Positions 11,841 to 22,989 of a DNA stretch of 64,000 nucleotides are shown here, piece by piece. Position numbers and translations under genes: made by a program. This DNA comes from Nageia nagi (Eukaryota > Pinophyta): contig JBITNC010000001.1 in NCBI GenBank assembly GCA_050084985.1, positions 181,660,001 through 181,724,000 on the forward strand. Direction: 5' to 3'. The notes beneath the pieces were generated by a model. It ran no database searches. It saw only the letters and a program-made list of their open reading frames with translations, and was not told the origin of the DNA. Positions within the stretch are counted from its first letter, which is position 1. The number at the start of each line of letters is the position of its first letter.

Positions 11841-12837
11841 ATTGATCACAAAATAAAAACCTTATTTATATTTCAATTAAATACTTAATAGAAAATTTAC
11901 TTAATATTCAAATATTTATATATATTTTTAGATAAATTATATAACACTTTCAATAAATATATAATTTAAATTTTATAAGAAGTAGGTTGTATTTCAAGAT
12001 TTAAAATAATATATTAAAATACATTTAATTGAATAATACATTTAATCTCCTAAAATAATTTAATCTTTCATAATAAATTTAATATAATAATACATTAAAG
12101 ATAATTTACCTTACATAGTACTTTTATAAGAAATTAAATACTTAAAGACATAAATTGAAATTGATATCCTTTACTTTAAATGTATAGATAATATAAAAGA
12201 AAAAATGTAAAAAGAATAAGAATGGGAATTTTTATTTTATAATATAAAAACTTATTCTAAAAATTGAATGAAAATCTAATATTATATTACAAAATTTCAA
12301 ATCTTCTAAAATAATCATGTAGATTTGTAATTCTATTTTTAATTTTTTACTTGAACTTATTAAATTTTTGTTGAGTTTTTCTAACATAATTATTGATTTT
12401 CTTAGAACTGATTTGAAAATGGATTCTCTTAAATTTTTATTATTAGGAGTGAACGTGAAATCTACATCATTCTTCATGCTTGAGATCAAACTCAATTTGA
12501 AATTTGGTAACATGGCACTACATGAAGAATCCTACAAGTGATCATTTTCTTATCAACTGAACATGTTCTTAGTGGTTTATTTCCCATCATGGTTAAATTG
12601 TAAATTGAACTCATTGGAATCATTTTGAGGCATTGGAGAGCTATTATCTTTGATATATTCTTATAGTTATAGTTATTAAAAAAATACTCATATTTTTTTA
12701 TTCCCACTATATTTATTCAAAAAATACTCAAATAATAGCATATCTATCACAAATCCTCCATATCAAGTGATATATCATATCAATATATTAAGTTGACTTA
12801 TGAATATCTATTCCAAATGCCTTCTTCCATGTCTATA
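11841..12837. other. AT-rich DNA, no gene seen
   Basis: Low-complexity. The minus-strand open frames at 12,232-12,707 look like AT-rich chance frames; I recognise nothing in them. Confidence 0.5.
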
Positions 12838-13380
12838 ATACTTCCCAACAATGGAAGATCACATACAAAGATTATGTTACTAGGGTTATCTCCTAAGTGT
12901 TTTATTATATCAAAGAGTTTAAGGGAATCCTTATTGTAGGTATCAAAAATATTATCTATTGTAAAAATATTTACTAACAATACATTTTGAAAAAATGAAA
13001 TTAAAGTACTTGATAAAATGAAGCATGTCATTATATAAAATTCTTTAGATGCTACAGTTACATCATCCCAACCATCCACTTCAATATAAATATTTAATAG
13101 AAGAACATAAGATGGAATATGTTTAGGCATTGATAAAAAAATAATTTTTAATATAAATTCCCCTATTCCTATATTTTTGTGTGATCTATAAGGACAATTA
13201 GATACATCCTTACATCATATTTAGGTTTTATAAGCATCTTGACAATGAAGTTTAAAGCTTCCTCGAGATAGCATACATGGCCAATGAGTTCAACAATATA
13301 TGTATAATAATTCATTCTAGGAATAATACAATAATATTAACTTATACTATTAAATTATTTACAACCCTCATCCAATATCA
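12838..13380 (-). pseudogene. PPR (E-type) pseudogene fragment, copy 1
   Basis: On the minus strand the region near 13,330-13,200 reads like the end of an E-type pentatricopeptide-repeat protein (YHTYIVELIGHVCYLEEALN, then KMLIKPK). It is followed by SYVLLLNIYIEVDGWDDV at about 13,115-13,060, the E-motif sequence usually written YVLLSNIYAxxGRWDDV. Further along come DSLKLFDIIKHLG and NPSNIIFVC, which resemble a canonical PPR motif. PPR proteins bind organellar RNA in mitochondria or plastids; this copy cannot. Stops and frame changes break it, and motif order shows two tandem pieces joined. It is the first of three related copies in 3 kb. Confidence 0.65.
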
Positions 13381-13849
13381 AAAGGCCCTAAACAATTATC
13401 AACCTTTAATGAGTATTGGTTGAATGATTATTGAAAACAAAATACATGGCTTTATAGTTCCAATTTTGGAACTAGATTACAATAATTACAATTATCAAAT
13501 AAGAAATCCACTTTGTAATAAAAGAACTAGAAGACACATTCAAATAGATATGAACATCATCATGGATAGTACATTCATGTCCTCACATGTTCTATTAAAT
13601 ATAACAAACCATCAACTTGACTTGGAAGATAGGCACACTTGAAAAACTAAAAAAAATCAATATATTGTCAAATTATATCCATGTATAGTATGAGTTGGTG
13701 CACTAAATAATTATTTCCTAATTAATGGATCGATTGGATGATGTTGTTTAGTTGGCTAGTTGGTGCTAACTAGTCAAACCTACTCCTACTAGTTGGGACT
13801 ATTGAATAAATACTTCATGGGTGTCATCTTTTGGAGGTCTAAAAACTCC
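13381..13849 (+). other. Spacer shared with the next repeat copy
   Basis: The passage from 13,380 (AAAAGGCCCTAAACAATTAT through ATACATGGCTTTATAGTTCC) reappears from 14,957 after PPR copy 2, so it belongs to the same duplicated block. The remainder is unrecognised. Confidence 0.6.
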
Positions 13850-14135
13850 AACAACCCCTTGAACCTAACATTAAAATCGTAATACATACCACACAACTAA
13901 ACCCCTTCCCCTAACTCACACCACACACCATAATCTTAATCATGCACCCTAAACATAACACCATAACCAACAAACACTCACCTTAACCTCACATCCTAAA
14001 CTTAATCCCTTCACACTAACCCACACCCTAACCCATTTAGCCTAACCCATATCCTAATAATAACACCCTAACCCACACACCCTATCCCTAATCATACATT
14101 GTAACCTTAACCCTAGACCCCAGCCTTAACCCTAC
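13850..14135 (+). repeat. Telomere-like CCCTAAC/ACACCCTAA array
   Basis: Degenerate run of CCCTAACCCACACCCTAA-type units, depleted of G on this strand. It sits between PPR fragments 1 and 2. A shorter relative lies at 15,095-15,240. Confidence 0.75.
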
Positions 14136-14261
14136 ATTATAAATGAATAGTGATCCTAAGAAAAATAGCTAGTCAATATCCCAAGTATATATGTAACTAA
14201 TGATAGTTCAAATAGTAATCCTAAGCAAAATAATCAAGTTTCTAAAATTAATATTTATGAT

Positions 14262-14957
14262 TTTAAGGGCATCTTGATTATGAATTTCAAAGCTTCCTCA
14301 AGATAGCTTGCATGATCAAGAACATTAGCAATGAATATAATAATTTATCATATGAATAATACAATAAGAATCACTCATATTATTAAATTATTTACAACCC
14401 TCATCTATTATACCTGCATGGTTGCATGCAAGTAAAACACATATAAAGATTATGTTTTTAGGGTTATCTCCTAAGTGCTTCATTAGGTAAAAAAGTTTAA
14501 GTGGATCCTTATTATAGGAATCAAAAATATTATCTATTTATAAAAATATTTACTAATAATTTATTTTGAAAAAATGAAATGAAACTACCTAATCAAATGA
14601 AGCATTTTATTATATAAAAATATTTAGATGGTGTAGTTACATCATCCCAATGACCTACTTCATAAATATTTAAAAGAAGAACATAAGATGGAATATTTTT
14701 AGGCATTGATAAAAAAGGAATTATTTATATAAATTCCCCTATTGCTATATTTGTTTATGTGATCTACAAGCACCAAGTAGGCACATGCTTACATCCTATT
14801 TAGGTTTTATAGTCATTTTGATAATGAAGCTTAAAGCTTCCTCAAGATAGCCTACATGACCAATAAGTTCAACAATGAATGTATAATAATTCATCCTAGG
14901 AATAATAAAATAAGAGTAACTTATAGTATTAAATTATTTACAACCCTCTTACACTAT
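14262..14957 (-). pseudogene. PPR (E-type) pseudogene fragment, copy 2
   Basis: Nucleotide-level copy of the 12,838-13,380 segment: GGTGTAGTTACATCATCCCA at about 14,632 corresponds to the WDDV-coding end. TTTAAAGCTTCCTCAAGATAG and CAATAAGTTCAACAATG further on correspond to the EALN/VELI coding part. A second piece at 14,262-14,560 repeats the AAGCTTCCTCAAGATAGC passage, then the upstream PPR segment. No open frame survives at useful length. It was duplicated together with the spacer at 14,957-15,080. Confidence 0.6.
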
Positions 14958-15094
14958 CAAAAGGACCTAAACAATTATCAACCTTTAATGATTATTGGTT
15001 TAATGATTATTAAAAATGAAATACATGGCTTTATAGTTCCAAGTTTGGAACTGGATTACAAGAATGATAGTTTTCAAATAAGAAACTCACTCCA

Positions 15095-15240
15095 TATCCT
15101 TAACCTCACATTCTCAACCTAATCCCTTTACCCTAAACCATAACTTCACCCATTAATCCTAACCTACATCCTAATACTAATACCCTAACCCCTTTAGCCT
15201 AACCCACATCCTAACACTAACACCCTAACCCACACCCTAT
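15095..15240 (+). repeat. Telomere-like CCCTAACCC array, second copy
   Basis: CCTAACCC(C/A)-type degenerate units, same strand polarity as 13,850-14,135. It abuts PPR copy 3. Confidence 0.75.
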
Positions 15241-15670
15241 GGTGTAGTTACATCATTTGAACACCCACTTCAATATAAATATTTTAAAGAAGAAAATAAG
15301 ATGTAATGTGTTTAGGGTTTAAAATAAAAAAGAATTATTTCTATAAATTCTCTTATTTTGATATATTTATGTGGTCTACAAGTAGCAAGTAGACACATCC
15401 ATACACCTAATTTAGGTTTTCTAAGCATCTTGATAACAAAGTTTAAAGCTTCCTTGAGATAACACACATGACTAATAAGTTCAACAATGTATGTATGATA
15501 ATTCATCCTAGGAATAATGTAATAAGAGTAACTTATACTATTAAAGTATTTACAACCCTCATCCACTATACTTGCAAGGCTACATGCAAGTAGAACACCT
15601 GCAAAGGTTATTGTTGTTAGGGTTAGTTTCCAACTGCTTCATTAGATCAAAGAGTTTAAGGGTATCCTTG
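15238..15670 (-). pseudogene. PPR (E-type) pseudogene fragment, copy 3 (best preserved)
   Basis: An 84-codon open stretch (15,566-15,312) reads MDEGCKYFNSISYSYYIIPR, then EALNFVIKMLRKPKLGVWMC and LLATCRPHKYIKI. This matches the usual PPR tail VDEGxxYFxxM...ITPxxEHY, DEAxxFIxxMPxKPxxxVWxxLLxACRxHxNxE. A KLFDLMKQL passage just upstream (about 15,655-15,630) fits the preceding PPR motif. After a frame change the YxLLSNIY-like segment follows near 15,290. This is the C-terminal part of a PPR gene only; there are no upstream repeats and no DYW domain. Confidence 0.75.
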
Positions 15671-15674
15671 TTGT

Positions 15675-15822
15675 ACATTGTAATAATTTTTTAATTATAC
15701 ATTATAATAGTTATGGATTGTAATAATTTTGTAATTATATATTGTAATAATTATGGATTATAATAATTTTGTAATTATACATTATAATAATTCTTTAATT
15801 ATGCATTGTAATATTTTTTAAA
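15675..15822 (+). repeat. Tandem repeat, ~45-bp unit
   Basis: Three to four copies of a unit containing ATTGTAATAATTNTGTAATT and ATTATGGATT. It directly follows PPR copy 3. Confidence 0.8.
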
Positions 15823-15989
15823 TTTTTTAATTATTCTTTATGAATAAAATAATTTTTAATTATTAATTTGATAAAGTTTATAAAATTGATAATTATGATC
15901 TTAATTAGCTTTTGAAAATTTAATTACTAAATTCATCTTTGCACTCAATATTCCTACCAATATAACTCAAATTTAAATTTTTGAAGGTT

Positions 15990-16270
15990 CATAGTATTCT
16001 CTCTTTGAGAGATCTATGTAGGTTTGAGGGTTGAGGAGTTTGTGAGTAGGGTTGAGGCTACTTAATAGTTTGGAGGTATATTTCCAAATAACAGAAGCAA
16101 ATTCTAGGTTAAGCTCTTCTCCTTGTTCTTCGCTAAGTTGCCCTGAGTGTTGCATTATGTATTGGTTTATGTTTTTAATATATTTTTATCATAGAATTTG
16201 ACATTCACCTAGTCTAGATCATAGGCTTCTCTCAAATGGATGATTCTTACATTTGTGATCATTGATATGT
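15990..16270 (-). repeat. Right arm of the inverted dispersed repeat
   Basis: Reverse complement of 11,560-11,840. The arms bracket the PPR/CCCTAAC cluster (about 4.7 kb in all). The 60-residue minus-strand open frame here (16,155-15,973) is part of this repeat, and I do not call it a gene. Confidence 0.65.
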
Positions 16271-16799
16271 GATACATAAAATTATCTAGGTTGATGAAGT
16301 ATTTCTCATTTTATTAGTTATTTACACTTTAGTTCCATCCATAACTTTTGTGTTAGGAAGTCAAGCCTTTTTCTTTATTTAATTACCCACACATTGTTTG
16401 ATTGTGAAGCATATTGTGAATTATACATGAATAAATCAATATAAAAATATCCCATTTCTAGATTTCAAGAATTCACATTATCATTTAGGTTACACTAGAG
16501 ATGGTACCATAACTTCCAATCTCCATTACAAATATATGAACTTACCCAAAGGTGTCTTCCCAAATCTTTGGCCCTATTATCTCAAAATGAACCTGCCACC
16601 TCTCTTAAATAAATTAATTGATTATTGATGAAATCCTTCACTCTTATTTTGTAATATGAGGCATAATATTTTATTCTACTCTTATGTTCATAGGATTCTT
16701 AAACTATTGAAGTGTGAATCCATTAGAAGTCTTTTCCAAGAGCTCACTAGCTTTCTTAATAGTGCCCCCATTTTCTTGGTAGGGTCAATTAGAACCAGT
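16271..16799. other. AT-rich DNA, no gene seen
   Basis: No open frame or motif that I recognise. Confidence 0.5.
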
Positions 16800-16936
16800 T
16801 AGATACATAAGAAAATAGTAATAGAAAATCAAGATCTCAAAAATTAGATTTTACAATTGAATACAAAATTAGCCATAGAGAAAAGAAAAATTTGAAAATG
16901 TAAATAATGAGCTTAAGAAAAAATAGGAGCAAGTAC
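16800..16936 (+). repeat. Dispersed repeat, copy 2
   Basis: Direct-orientation copy of 9,842-10,010. Its end forms the left arm of the hairpin below. Confidence 0.65.
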
Positions 16937-17036
16937 TAGTTAAATTATATAATAAAATTTTTAACAAATTAAAAAATTATTAAATTTTTTTTAACAAATT
17001 AAATTATATAATAATTAACTAGTACTTGCTCCTATT
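16922..17036. repeat. Inverted repeat / potential hairpin
   Basis: AATAGGAGCAAGTACTAGTT at 16,922 recurs as its reverse complement AACTAGTACTTGCTCCTATT at 17,017-17,036. The pairing extends through ATTATATAAT, giving arms of about 34 bp around an AT-rich loop. Confidence 0.85.
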
Positions 17037-17069
17037 ATAATAATAAATTAATTAAATTAAATTATATAA

Positions 17070-17267
17070 TAAAATTGCCAAGCTTGTTTTAGTTATCTTT
17101 ATTTAAACATCCATTGGTATTATTCTTTACTAAGTACTAATATTATGCATCTATGATATCCTTTTAAGGTTTATACTCTAACACTTCTTGAATAATATAA
17201 AGTTTAAATTTTTCAACCATTATGATCATGAGCATCAAGTTTACCTTATTATGAACTATGCTACAAG
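17070..17267 (-). repeat. Left part of an inverted copy of the 2.9-9.2 kb repeat, interrupted
   Basis: Reverse complement of the spacer seen at about 6,950-7,135: CTTTACTAAGTACTAATATT, TATGCATCTATGATATCC and GAACTATGCTACAAG. It stops exactly at the TG of the Tat 5' LTR and resumes at 26,178. Confidence 0.85.
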
Positions 17268-17936
17268 TGTAGACACCTCAAAATTAATCTTTATGTATTT
17301 AATAAATCATTTTAATCCCTTAACAATGTATTATTTTAAAAGGGATTAAAAATGTATAAAAGAGGTGTAGGCCATGTATTTGACCCTTGTGGAATTTACA
17401 AGGGGCCAAAATATAAAAGTAATGTAAACTTGTATCATATATAAAGGCATCATATCAAGACCTATAGATTATGAGTGAATCATGGGCTAATAATCATTTC
17501 AAACTAATACAAAAATTATCAATTAAAGATCATTTGAAGGATTGCAACTTGCTTTGTTTATCTATATTGCACATCTATTATTACATAAGTTCACATGTAT
17601 GTTCATCATTTGATTATTTGCTAATTCTCTAATCACTACATTCTTATTCATGTGTGTAATTTTGCTCATCCTACAGTGCTAATAGTGTACCAATTCTAAT
17701 GCATCGATATTGTACCAATTCCATGGCACTAGCGGTGTGCTTGTTTATAAATGTATGCTCTTTCCTTTATGCATTTTTTGATTAACAAAATGAATATAGA
17801 ATTTAAGTAAACACTTTTACATTCCTATTTCATGTTATTTCCATATTTCTAATATATGTGTCAATATTTACAAAGTAGTCTTAATAGTGCATTAATCAAC
17901 CCCTTAAACAATTATATGCATTATTTTGGGTCTACA
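17268..17936 (+). repeat. 5' LTR of the Tat-like element
   Basis: 669 bp, TGTAGACACC...TCTACA. It aligns along its whole length with 25,534-26,177. Confidence 0.92.
17438..17447 (+). promoter_or_regulatory. TATA box of the 5' LTR
   Basis: TATATAAAGG, about 170 bases into the LTR. The same motif is kept in the 3' LTR at 25,704-25,713. It is the likely U3 promoter of the retroelement. Confidence 0.6.
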
Positions 17937-17939
17937 TTT

Positions 17940-17951
17940 TGGTGAACCTAA
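17940..17951 (+). other. Candidate primer-binding site
   Basis: TGGTGAACCTAA begins three bases after the 5' LTR. TGG matches a tRNA CCA end. I cannot name the tRNA with confidence. The same TTTTGGTGAAC follows an LTR end at 35,859. Confidence 0.6.
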
Positions 17952-18058
17952 ATCTTCTATTTATCTTACCCTAGAGGCAAGATCATGCTAACCCTTATTA
18001 TTAGGATCAAGCTGCTACCATCATATATCTCTATATTTAAGATGTTAGGGGCATTAAC

Positions 18059-19490
18059 ATGGATCAACTAATAGCCATGATTCAATCTTTGAACATGAAT
18101 ATTATAGACTTGCAAAGGGAGATTGTTACAAACAATAATCCAAGTTCTAGCTCGACTAATATAGGAGGTTCAACCAATACCTCCCCACCATCCAATTCTA
18201 ATGATTATGATGACATTTTTCATTTCACCCTTGATGGATGACATCAATAATTTTCCACTACCACCCAAACACAATACCCCCAAGTATGAGATGTTCATTG
18301 GCAAATAGGATCCCAAGCAGCTTCTCATTAGCTTTCAGGAGTAGTGCTTATTGAAATTGGGTGTAGATGAGAGGTTAATGGCAAAATTCATCCCAAGGAG
18401 TTTAAAAGATGATGCTACTTAATGGTTTTACTCTCTACCTAGTAAGTCTATTGATTCATTTAAAACCTTAGTTCAAATATTTATGGGTCAATACAATTAT
18501 AATATTAAACAACAAGGCAATATATCAAAATTATGTACACTTCATCAAGGAAGCAATGAAACCATAGAGACGTATGTATTATGCTTAAAAAAAGTATGGA
18601 AAAATACTTGAACTAAACTAGATGAATATGAGATTTATGGTATATTTTTTGAATATATTATTCCTATACTTCAATTGCATGATCCTAGTGCTAAGGATGT
18701 TGGTTTTAGTACTTTAGTTCAACAATTGGTGCAAAAAGAAAAAAATTGATTATCTATAGGAGAGCCTAAATATACATATAACACTTTTTTCAAAGATATT
18801 AGGAAACCATACATCAAGAAATAGGAGAAATAAGTTAATATGGTTGATAGACTCAAGACTCCTCTAAAGGCACAAAGGTCTACTTCCTCAAAGGATATCA
18901 ACTACACATTTCTAGTTCAACTAAGAATTCTTTTAAGAGACTTAATGAAGAAATGCCTCCTACACTCACTTGAAAAAGTTGATGATGATATCCCTTTGGG
19001 ACACTTTGAGGCATACTTTTCTTATCATTAATGAAAAGGGCATGCTACAAGCTTTTAGAAAATATTAGAAGTAGCTATCATAGCCCTTATAGAATAAGAA
19101 ATATACAAGATTTATGAATGCCCTACTAAACAAGGAGATGTCATCAATGCGTTCATAGTATTCAAAGAGGTGTGTGATAACTTACAAAGAGGACATCCTT
19201 TCAATGTTCTAAATATTTTAACCATTGAATAAGTATGTATCCCACCTAATCCTAAATTTTATAATATGATTGATCAATTAAAAAATACACCAACCAAGAT
19301 TAGCTTGTATGATCTCATTTCTACTTCTCAAGCTCATAGGGATGTATTATGTGCTTTATTCAAGAATAAAACTATTCCTACTAGCATTTCAATGACTACA
19401 TTTTTTTATAAGCTCCAAACTATTAGGGAAGTGATAATATCTCCTTTTACAAATTTGAAGTACTCAACCAAGAAATACTAGATGAATGTT
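18059..19490 (+). pseudogene. gag remnant of the Tat-like element
   Basis: Starts MDQLIAMIQSLNMNIIDLQR. A capsid-like section follows (about 18,240-18,740; pieces such as FIPRSLKDDAT, WFYSLP and GQYNYNI), typical of Ty3/gypsy retrotransposon gag. The piece MIDQLKNTPTKISLYDLIST at 19,266 matches the conserved Tat gag-pol junction sequence (YxxIxQLKxTPxxxSLxxLL). Gag would form the particle that packages element RNA. More than a dozen stops break the frame, several at expected Gln or Trp codons. I see no zinc knuckle. Confidence 0.75.
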
Positions 19491-19529
19491 TAGTCTTATA
19501 TATCACACCCTTGGTAGATGATTAGGAAG

Positions 19530-19880
19530 TTAAAAGTACCATGTAAGATAATGGTTCAGTTGTGAATTTATGTTATAACTAATTTTTAAATCAATTAAAA
19601 TAAAAAGGTGTAACCATACCTCCATTAGAAGAAACCACTTTCAAAATTAGAGCCTATGATAGCTCTTATAAGAAACCACTAGGCATAGCTACCATCATGA
19701 TTACCATAGGAGTTAGAACTATTCTAGCTAAGTTTTAAGTTATTGATTCTAAGTTATCTTATAACGTACTTTTAGGAAGACCTTAGATCCATTATATGGA
19801 ATCTATCCCTTCTACACTACATGGTAGACTAAAATTTGAATTCCAAGGAGTACACATAAATTTTAGCTAATCCTGAGCCC
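19530..19880 (+). pseudogene. Aspartic protease remnant of the Tat-like element
   Basis: Reads DNGSVVNL where the family has D(S/G)GSSVN, so the active-site Asp is kept and the next residue changed. Further on are KIRAYDSSYKKPLGIATIMI, the flap-side YNVLLGRP (family SYNLLLGRPWIH) and PSTLHGRLKFEFQG. The protease would cut the Gag-Pol polyprotein. Stops follow GRP and lie within the first half. Confidence 0.75.
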
Positions 19881-20427
19881 TATGCATTGTGTAATGTTGT
19901 TGACTTTAAGAATATGGCCTTGGTTCCACCACTTTTCAATGTATACCCCTTGGATGATCCCACACTAAGGGAAAATATAAATAAATAGATGTAAATCATA
20001 GAAACAAGTATGGGAACTTATAAAATAGATGATACAAACTTATTTGCATCCATTAAAGACTTGGGATGACCTCAAATATTAGTTGTTTAGGGTATAAAAA
20101 ATGTGCTATTTTTCCTAGAGGACATTAGCATCATATGTATGGTGACATCAGTGGTCCTTTTGGCTTTTATTAGTCTAACATAAGGAACCAATCTTTTGCA
20201 TACCATGTCCTTGCATCTTTTGAATCAAGTAACATCTTTCCTTCTAATTTTTTCAAAAGTATATGCTTAATAATTAGAAGTACAAGGGAGGGGGTTTAGG
20301 CCAAATTGAGCAAGGTATATCTAATTTTTCTATTTATCCTAAAATACATCTTACTAAGATAGGTCTAAGTAGTGATGGATAGGTCAAACAAAAATGGGAT
20401 CCCATATAATTTGTTAAAACATATAAT

Positions 20428-20787
20428 ATGATAGAATTATTTGATGAAATTAATGAAGATATGTGGATTGATCATAGTTTGCCTCTTACCTTTTATTGTT
20501 TTAGTATTGATGATGATTTGCTTGAATACTTGGGGGCACATTTGGAATTGCCCAAGTCTAACAAAAAATGTCATGCCTCTTACGTGCGTCATGAGTATGT
20601 TTACTTTGGCCAAGAGGTTAATTTTCATGATATTTTGCAAGTTCAACCCTTAAAAGAAGATGATATTGCTAATCCTACTATGAAGGATCTTCCATTATTA
20701 TTACAACAAAAGAATTATCTCACCTTTCCACAAGAACAATTGCTAAACATTAACATTGGTACTATAGATAAAGCGAGATTGCTTTGA
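20428..20787 (+). pseudogene. Protease-reverse transcriptase linker of the Tat-like pol
   Basis: A 119-codon open stretch, acidic and without a catalytic motif, lying between the protease and reverse-transcriptase remnants. Tat elements usually have a long linker here. It is the longest stop-free piece before RT. Confidence 0.6.
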
Positions 20788-20961
20788 ATTGGCTCATCCC
20801 TAGCCTCTTCCAAGCAAGAAAGGTACAAATCTAAATTCATTACACATTTTGAAATTTTTTCTTAGCCTTATGAAGATATGCCTAGGTTAGATCCTTCATT
20901 TATAATGCATATTTTTCCATTAAAATAAAATTCCAAGCCAATTAAGCAAAAGAATAGAAAA

Positions 20962-21715
20962 ATGTATCCTTCCAAGGCTTTGTTAGTTAAAAATAAGATT
21001 AAAAAACACTTACAAGTAGGATTCATAGAGCCTATTGATTATTCTAAATGGATGTGCACTATTTTTCTTATTACTAAACCAATTGGTGAAATACGGGTAT
21101 GTACCGATTTTCATGATATCAATAATGCTTGTCCTAAAGATGATTTTCCATTACATAATATTGATATTATTATTGATAGCATAGATAGCCATGATATGTT
21201 GTCATTTATGGATGGTTTTTCTTGTTACAATCAAATTTTAATTAATCCTACTAATCAACATAAAACAAATTTTGTAACTTCTTGGGAAAATTTATGTTTG
21301 AAGGTTATGCCTTTTGGACTAAAAAATGTAGGTGCTAAATATCAAAAATCCATGGTCACTATGTTCCATAAGCACATTCAAAAAATAGTGGAGGTCTATG
21401 TTGATGAAATCCTTATCAAATCAAAGCAAGGTTAAGATTATCTCCAAGCCCTTGAAGAGGTATTCAATATTTCACAAAGGTACAAATTACGACTCAAACC
21501 TTCAAAGTGTGCATTTGGAGTTGCTTCTAAAAAATTGTTAGGGTTCATGGTTTCAAATAGAGGAATTAAGGTAGATATTAAGAAATTAAAAGCCATTATT
21601 GATATGTCTCCTCCTCAAAACTTAAAACAACTTAGATACCTTCAAGGAAAGATAAGCTCAGTTAGGAGGTTCATCTCATAGCTAGGGGATAAATGTAGAC
21701 CATTCACTCACTTAC
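20962..21715 (+). pseudogene. Reverse transcriptase remnant of the Tat-like element
   Basis: A 157-codon open stretch (20,962-21,435) continues past one stop to about 21,715. Motifs in order: GFIEPIDYSKWMCTIFLI, GEIRVCTDFHDINNACPKD, LSFMDGFSCYNQI (first catalytic Asp present), KVMPFGLKN, then YVDEILIKSK at 21,397. The last should be YVDD, so the third catalytic Asp is Glu in this copy. KPSKCAFGV and LLGFMVSNRGIKVD follow, as in plant Ty3/gypsy RT. RT would copy element RNA into DNA. The Asp-to-Glu change and the stop make this copy inactive. Confidence 0.9.
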
Positions 21716-21719
21716 TAAA

Positions 21720-22139
21720 GAAAGATGTTAAGTTTGTATGGGATGAGAATTGCCATAAAGCATTTGAAGCTATCAAGAAATATTTTCTCAATCCCCTTAT
21801 CTTATTCCCATTGATTTTTCCCAACCTACTTACTTATATATTTTAGCCTCCTTGTATGCCATTGGAACCATGTTGTGTCAAAAAAATGAAGATAATAAGG
21901 AGAGGGCCATCTATTATCTAAGAATGACATTGATTAATTATGAGATAAGGTACACTCCTATGGAGAATATTTGCTTTACTATGATATTTAATACTAAAAA
22001 ATTAAGGCATTACTTGTTATATTGCACCACATATATTGTTAGTCCTATTGATCCTTTAAAATATCTTGTGGCTAAACAACACTTATCAAGTAGCTTTGCA
22101 AAGTGGCTAATGTTATTGCAAAAATTTCTTAAAGGATAA
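21720..22139 (+). pseudogene. RNase H domain 1 of the Tat-like pol
   Basis: KFVWDENCHKAFEAIKKYFL (about 21,730) leads into the family's RNase H. After a frame change near 21,845 it reads YAIGTMLCQK, AIYYLRMTLINYEIRYTPME and LRHYLLYCTTYIV, close to the usual IYYLSRxLxxAExRYxPxEK...LRHYL. It would degrade RNA in RNA-DNA hybrids during reverse transcription. Confidence 0.85.
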
Positions 22140-22247
22140 GCAATTGTAGATCTGATAGAAAACTTCTCTTAGGAAGGTGAGGATTTGGTCCATAAAAAAT
22201 TTCCTAATATTTTTGATGAGGATCAATAATGCCAATAGCCTATTGAC

Positions 22248-22660
22248 TTGTTAATAGGATGTCAACAATTTGACTTTAAGCAGATCTCTATCCCTCATGA
22301 TTATATTTATCTTTTGAAAGATGATCCTATAGTTTGGACCCTATATTTTGATGGTTTTAAATGTATTCATGGAGAATGGGAAGGTATTATTTTGGTCTCT
22401 CCTACTAATCAAGTAATCCCTATGGCATACAAATTAAATTTCAAATTCACTAATAATATGGCTAAGTATGAGGCTCTAATATTGGGATTGAAGGTAGATT
22501 TAAAACTAAAAATCATAGACATAGAAATTTATGGGCATTCATAGCTTATGGTCAACCAAGTGAAGGGCATTTATGATACCAAAGATGAGAAACTAAAGCC
22601 TTAAAGGGTGGTTGTGATTGAATTGCTGGAAAATCTTGAAAATTATACTATTGATACCAT
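22248..22660 (+). pseudogene. Second (archaeal-type) RNase H domain of the Tat-like pol
   Basis: WTLYFDGFKCIHGEW (Asp codon at 22,350-22,352), then YKLNFKFTNNMAKYEALILG and IEIYGHS. The family form is WxLYFDGSxxxxGxGxG...NNxAEYEALxxGL...GDS. The catalytic Glu of AEYEAL is Lys here (AKYEAL), and the Asp of GDS reads His. Having this domain between RNase H 1 and integrase is the hallmark used to place the element in Tat. Confidence 0.85.
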
Positions 22661-22989
22661 TCCTAGGACTAATAATAGATATGCAAATGTTATGGCAAGT
22701 GCAACCTCTTTGGTACTAATTGAGCTTGAAGATGAGGGTACCATTCTCACTATCTATAAGTTAAGTTCTCCATCTTAAACAACTCATGTTCATTCTATTT
22801 TATCCTATCTTATTTCCAATGATGATGCTTTTCAAGATTGGTACTTTGATATCTATCACTACTTTAAAGATGAAAGCATTCCTTCTAGATATATTAAGAA
22901 TGATAGATTAATATTGAGAAGGATTGCTATGAAATATGCTATTATTGGTGATGTTTTATATAGAATATCCTTTGATAGTGCCTTGTTGA

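Noticed and set aside
12232-12707. Two minus-strand open frames of 93 and 71 codons
   Set aside because: Composition is that of random AT-rich sequence; no motif and no link to the PPR reading.
13850-15240. CCCTAAC runs as a true telomere or chromosome end
   Set aside because: Internal, degenerate and short, with unrelated DNA on both sides.
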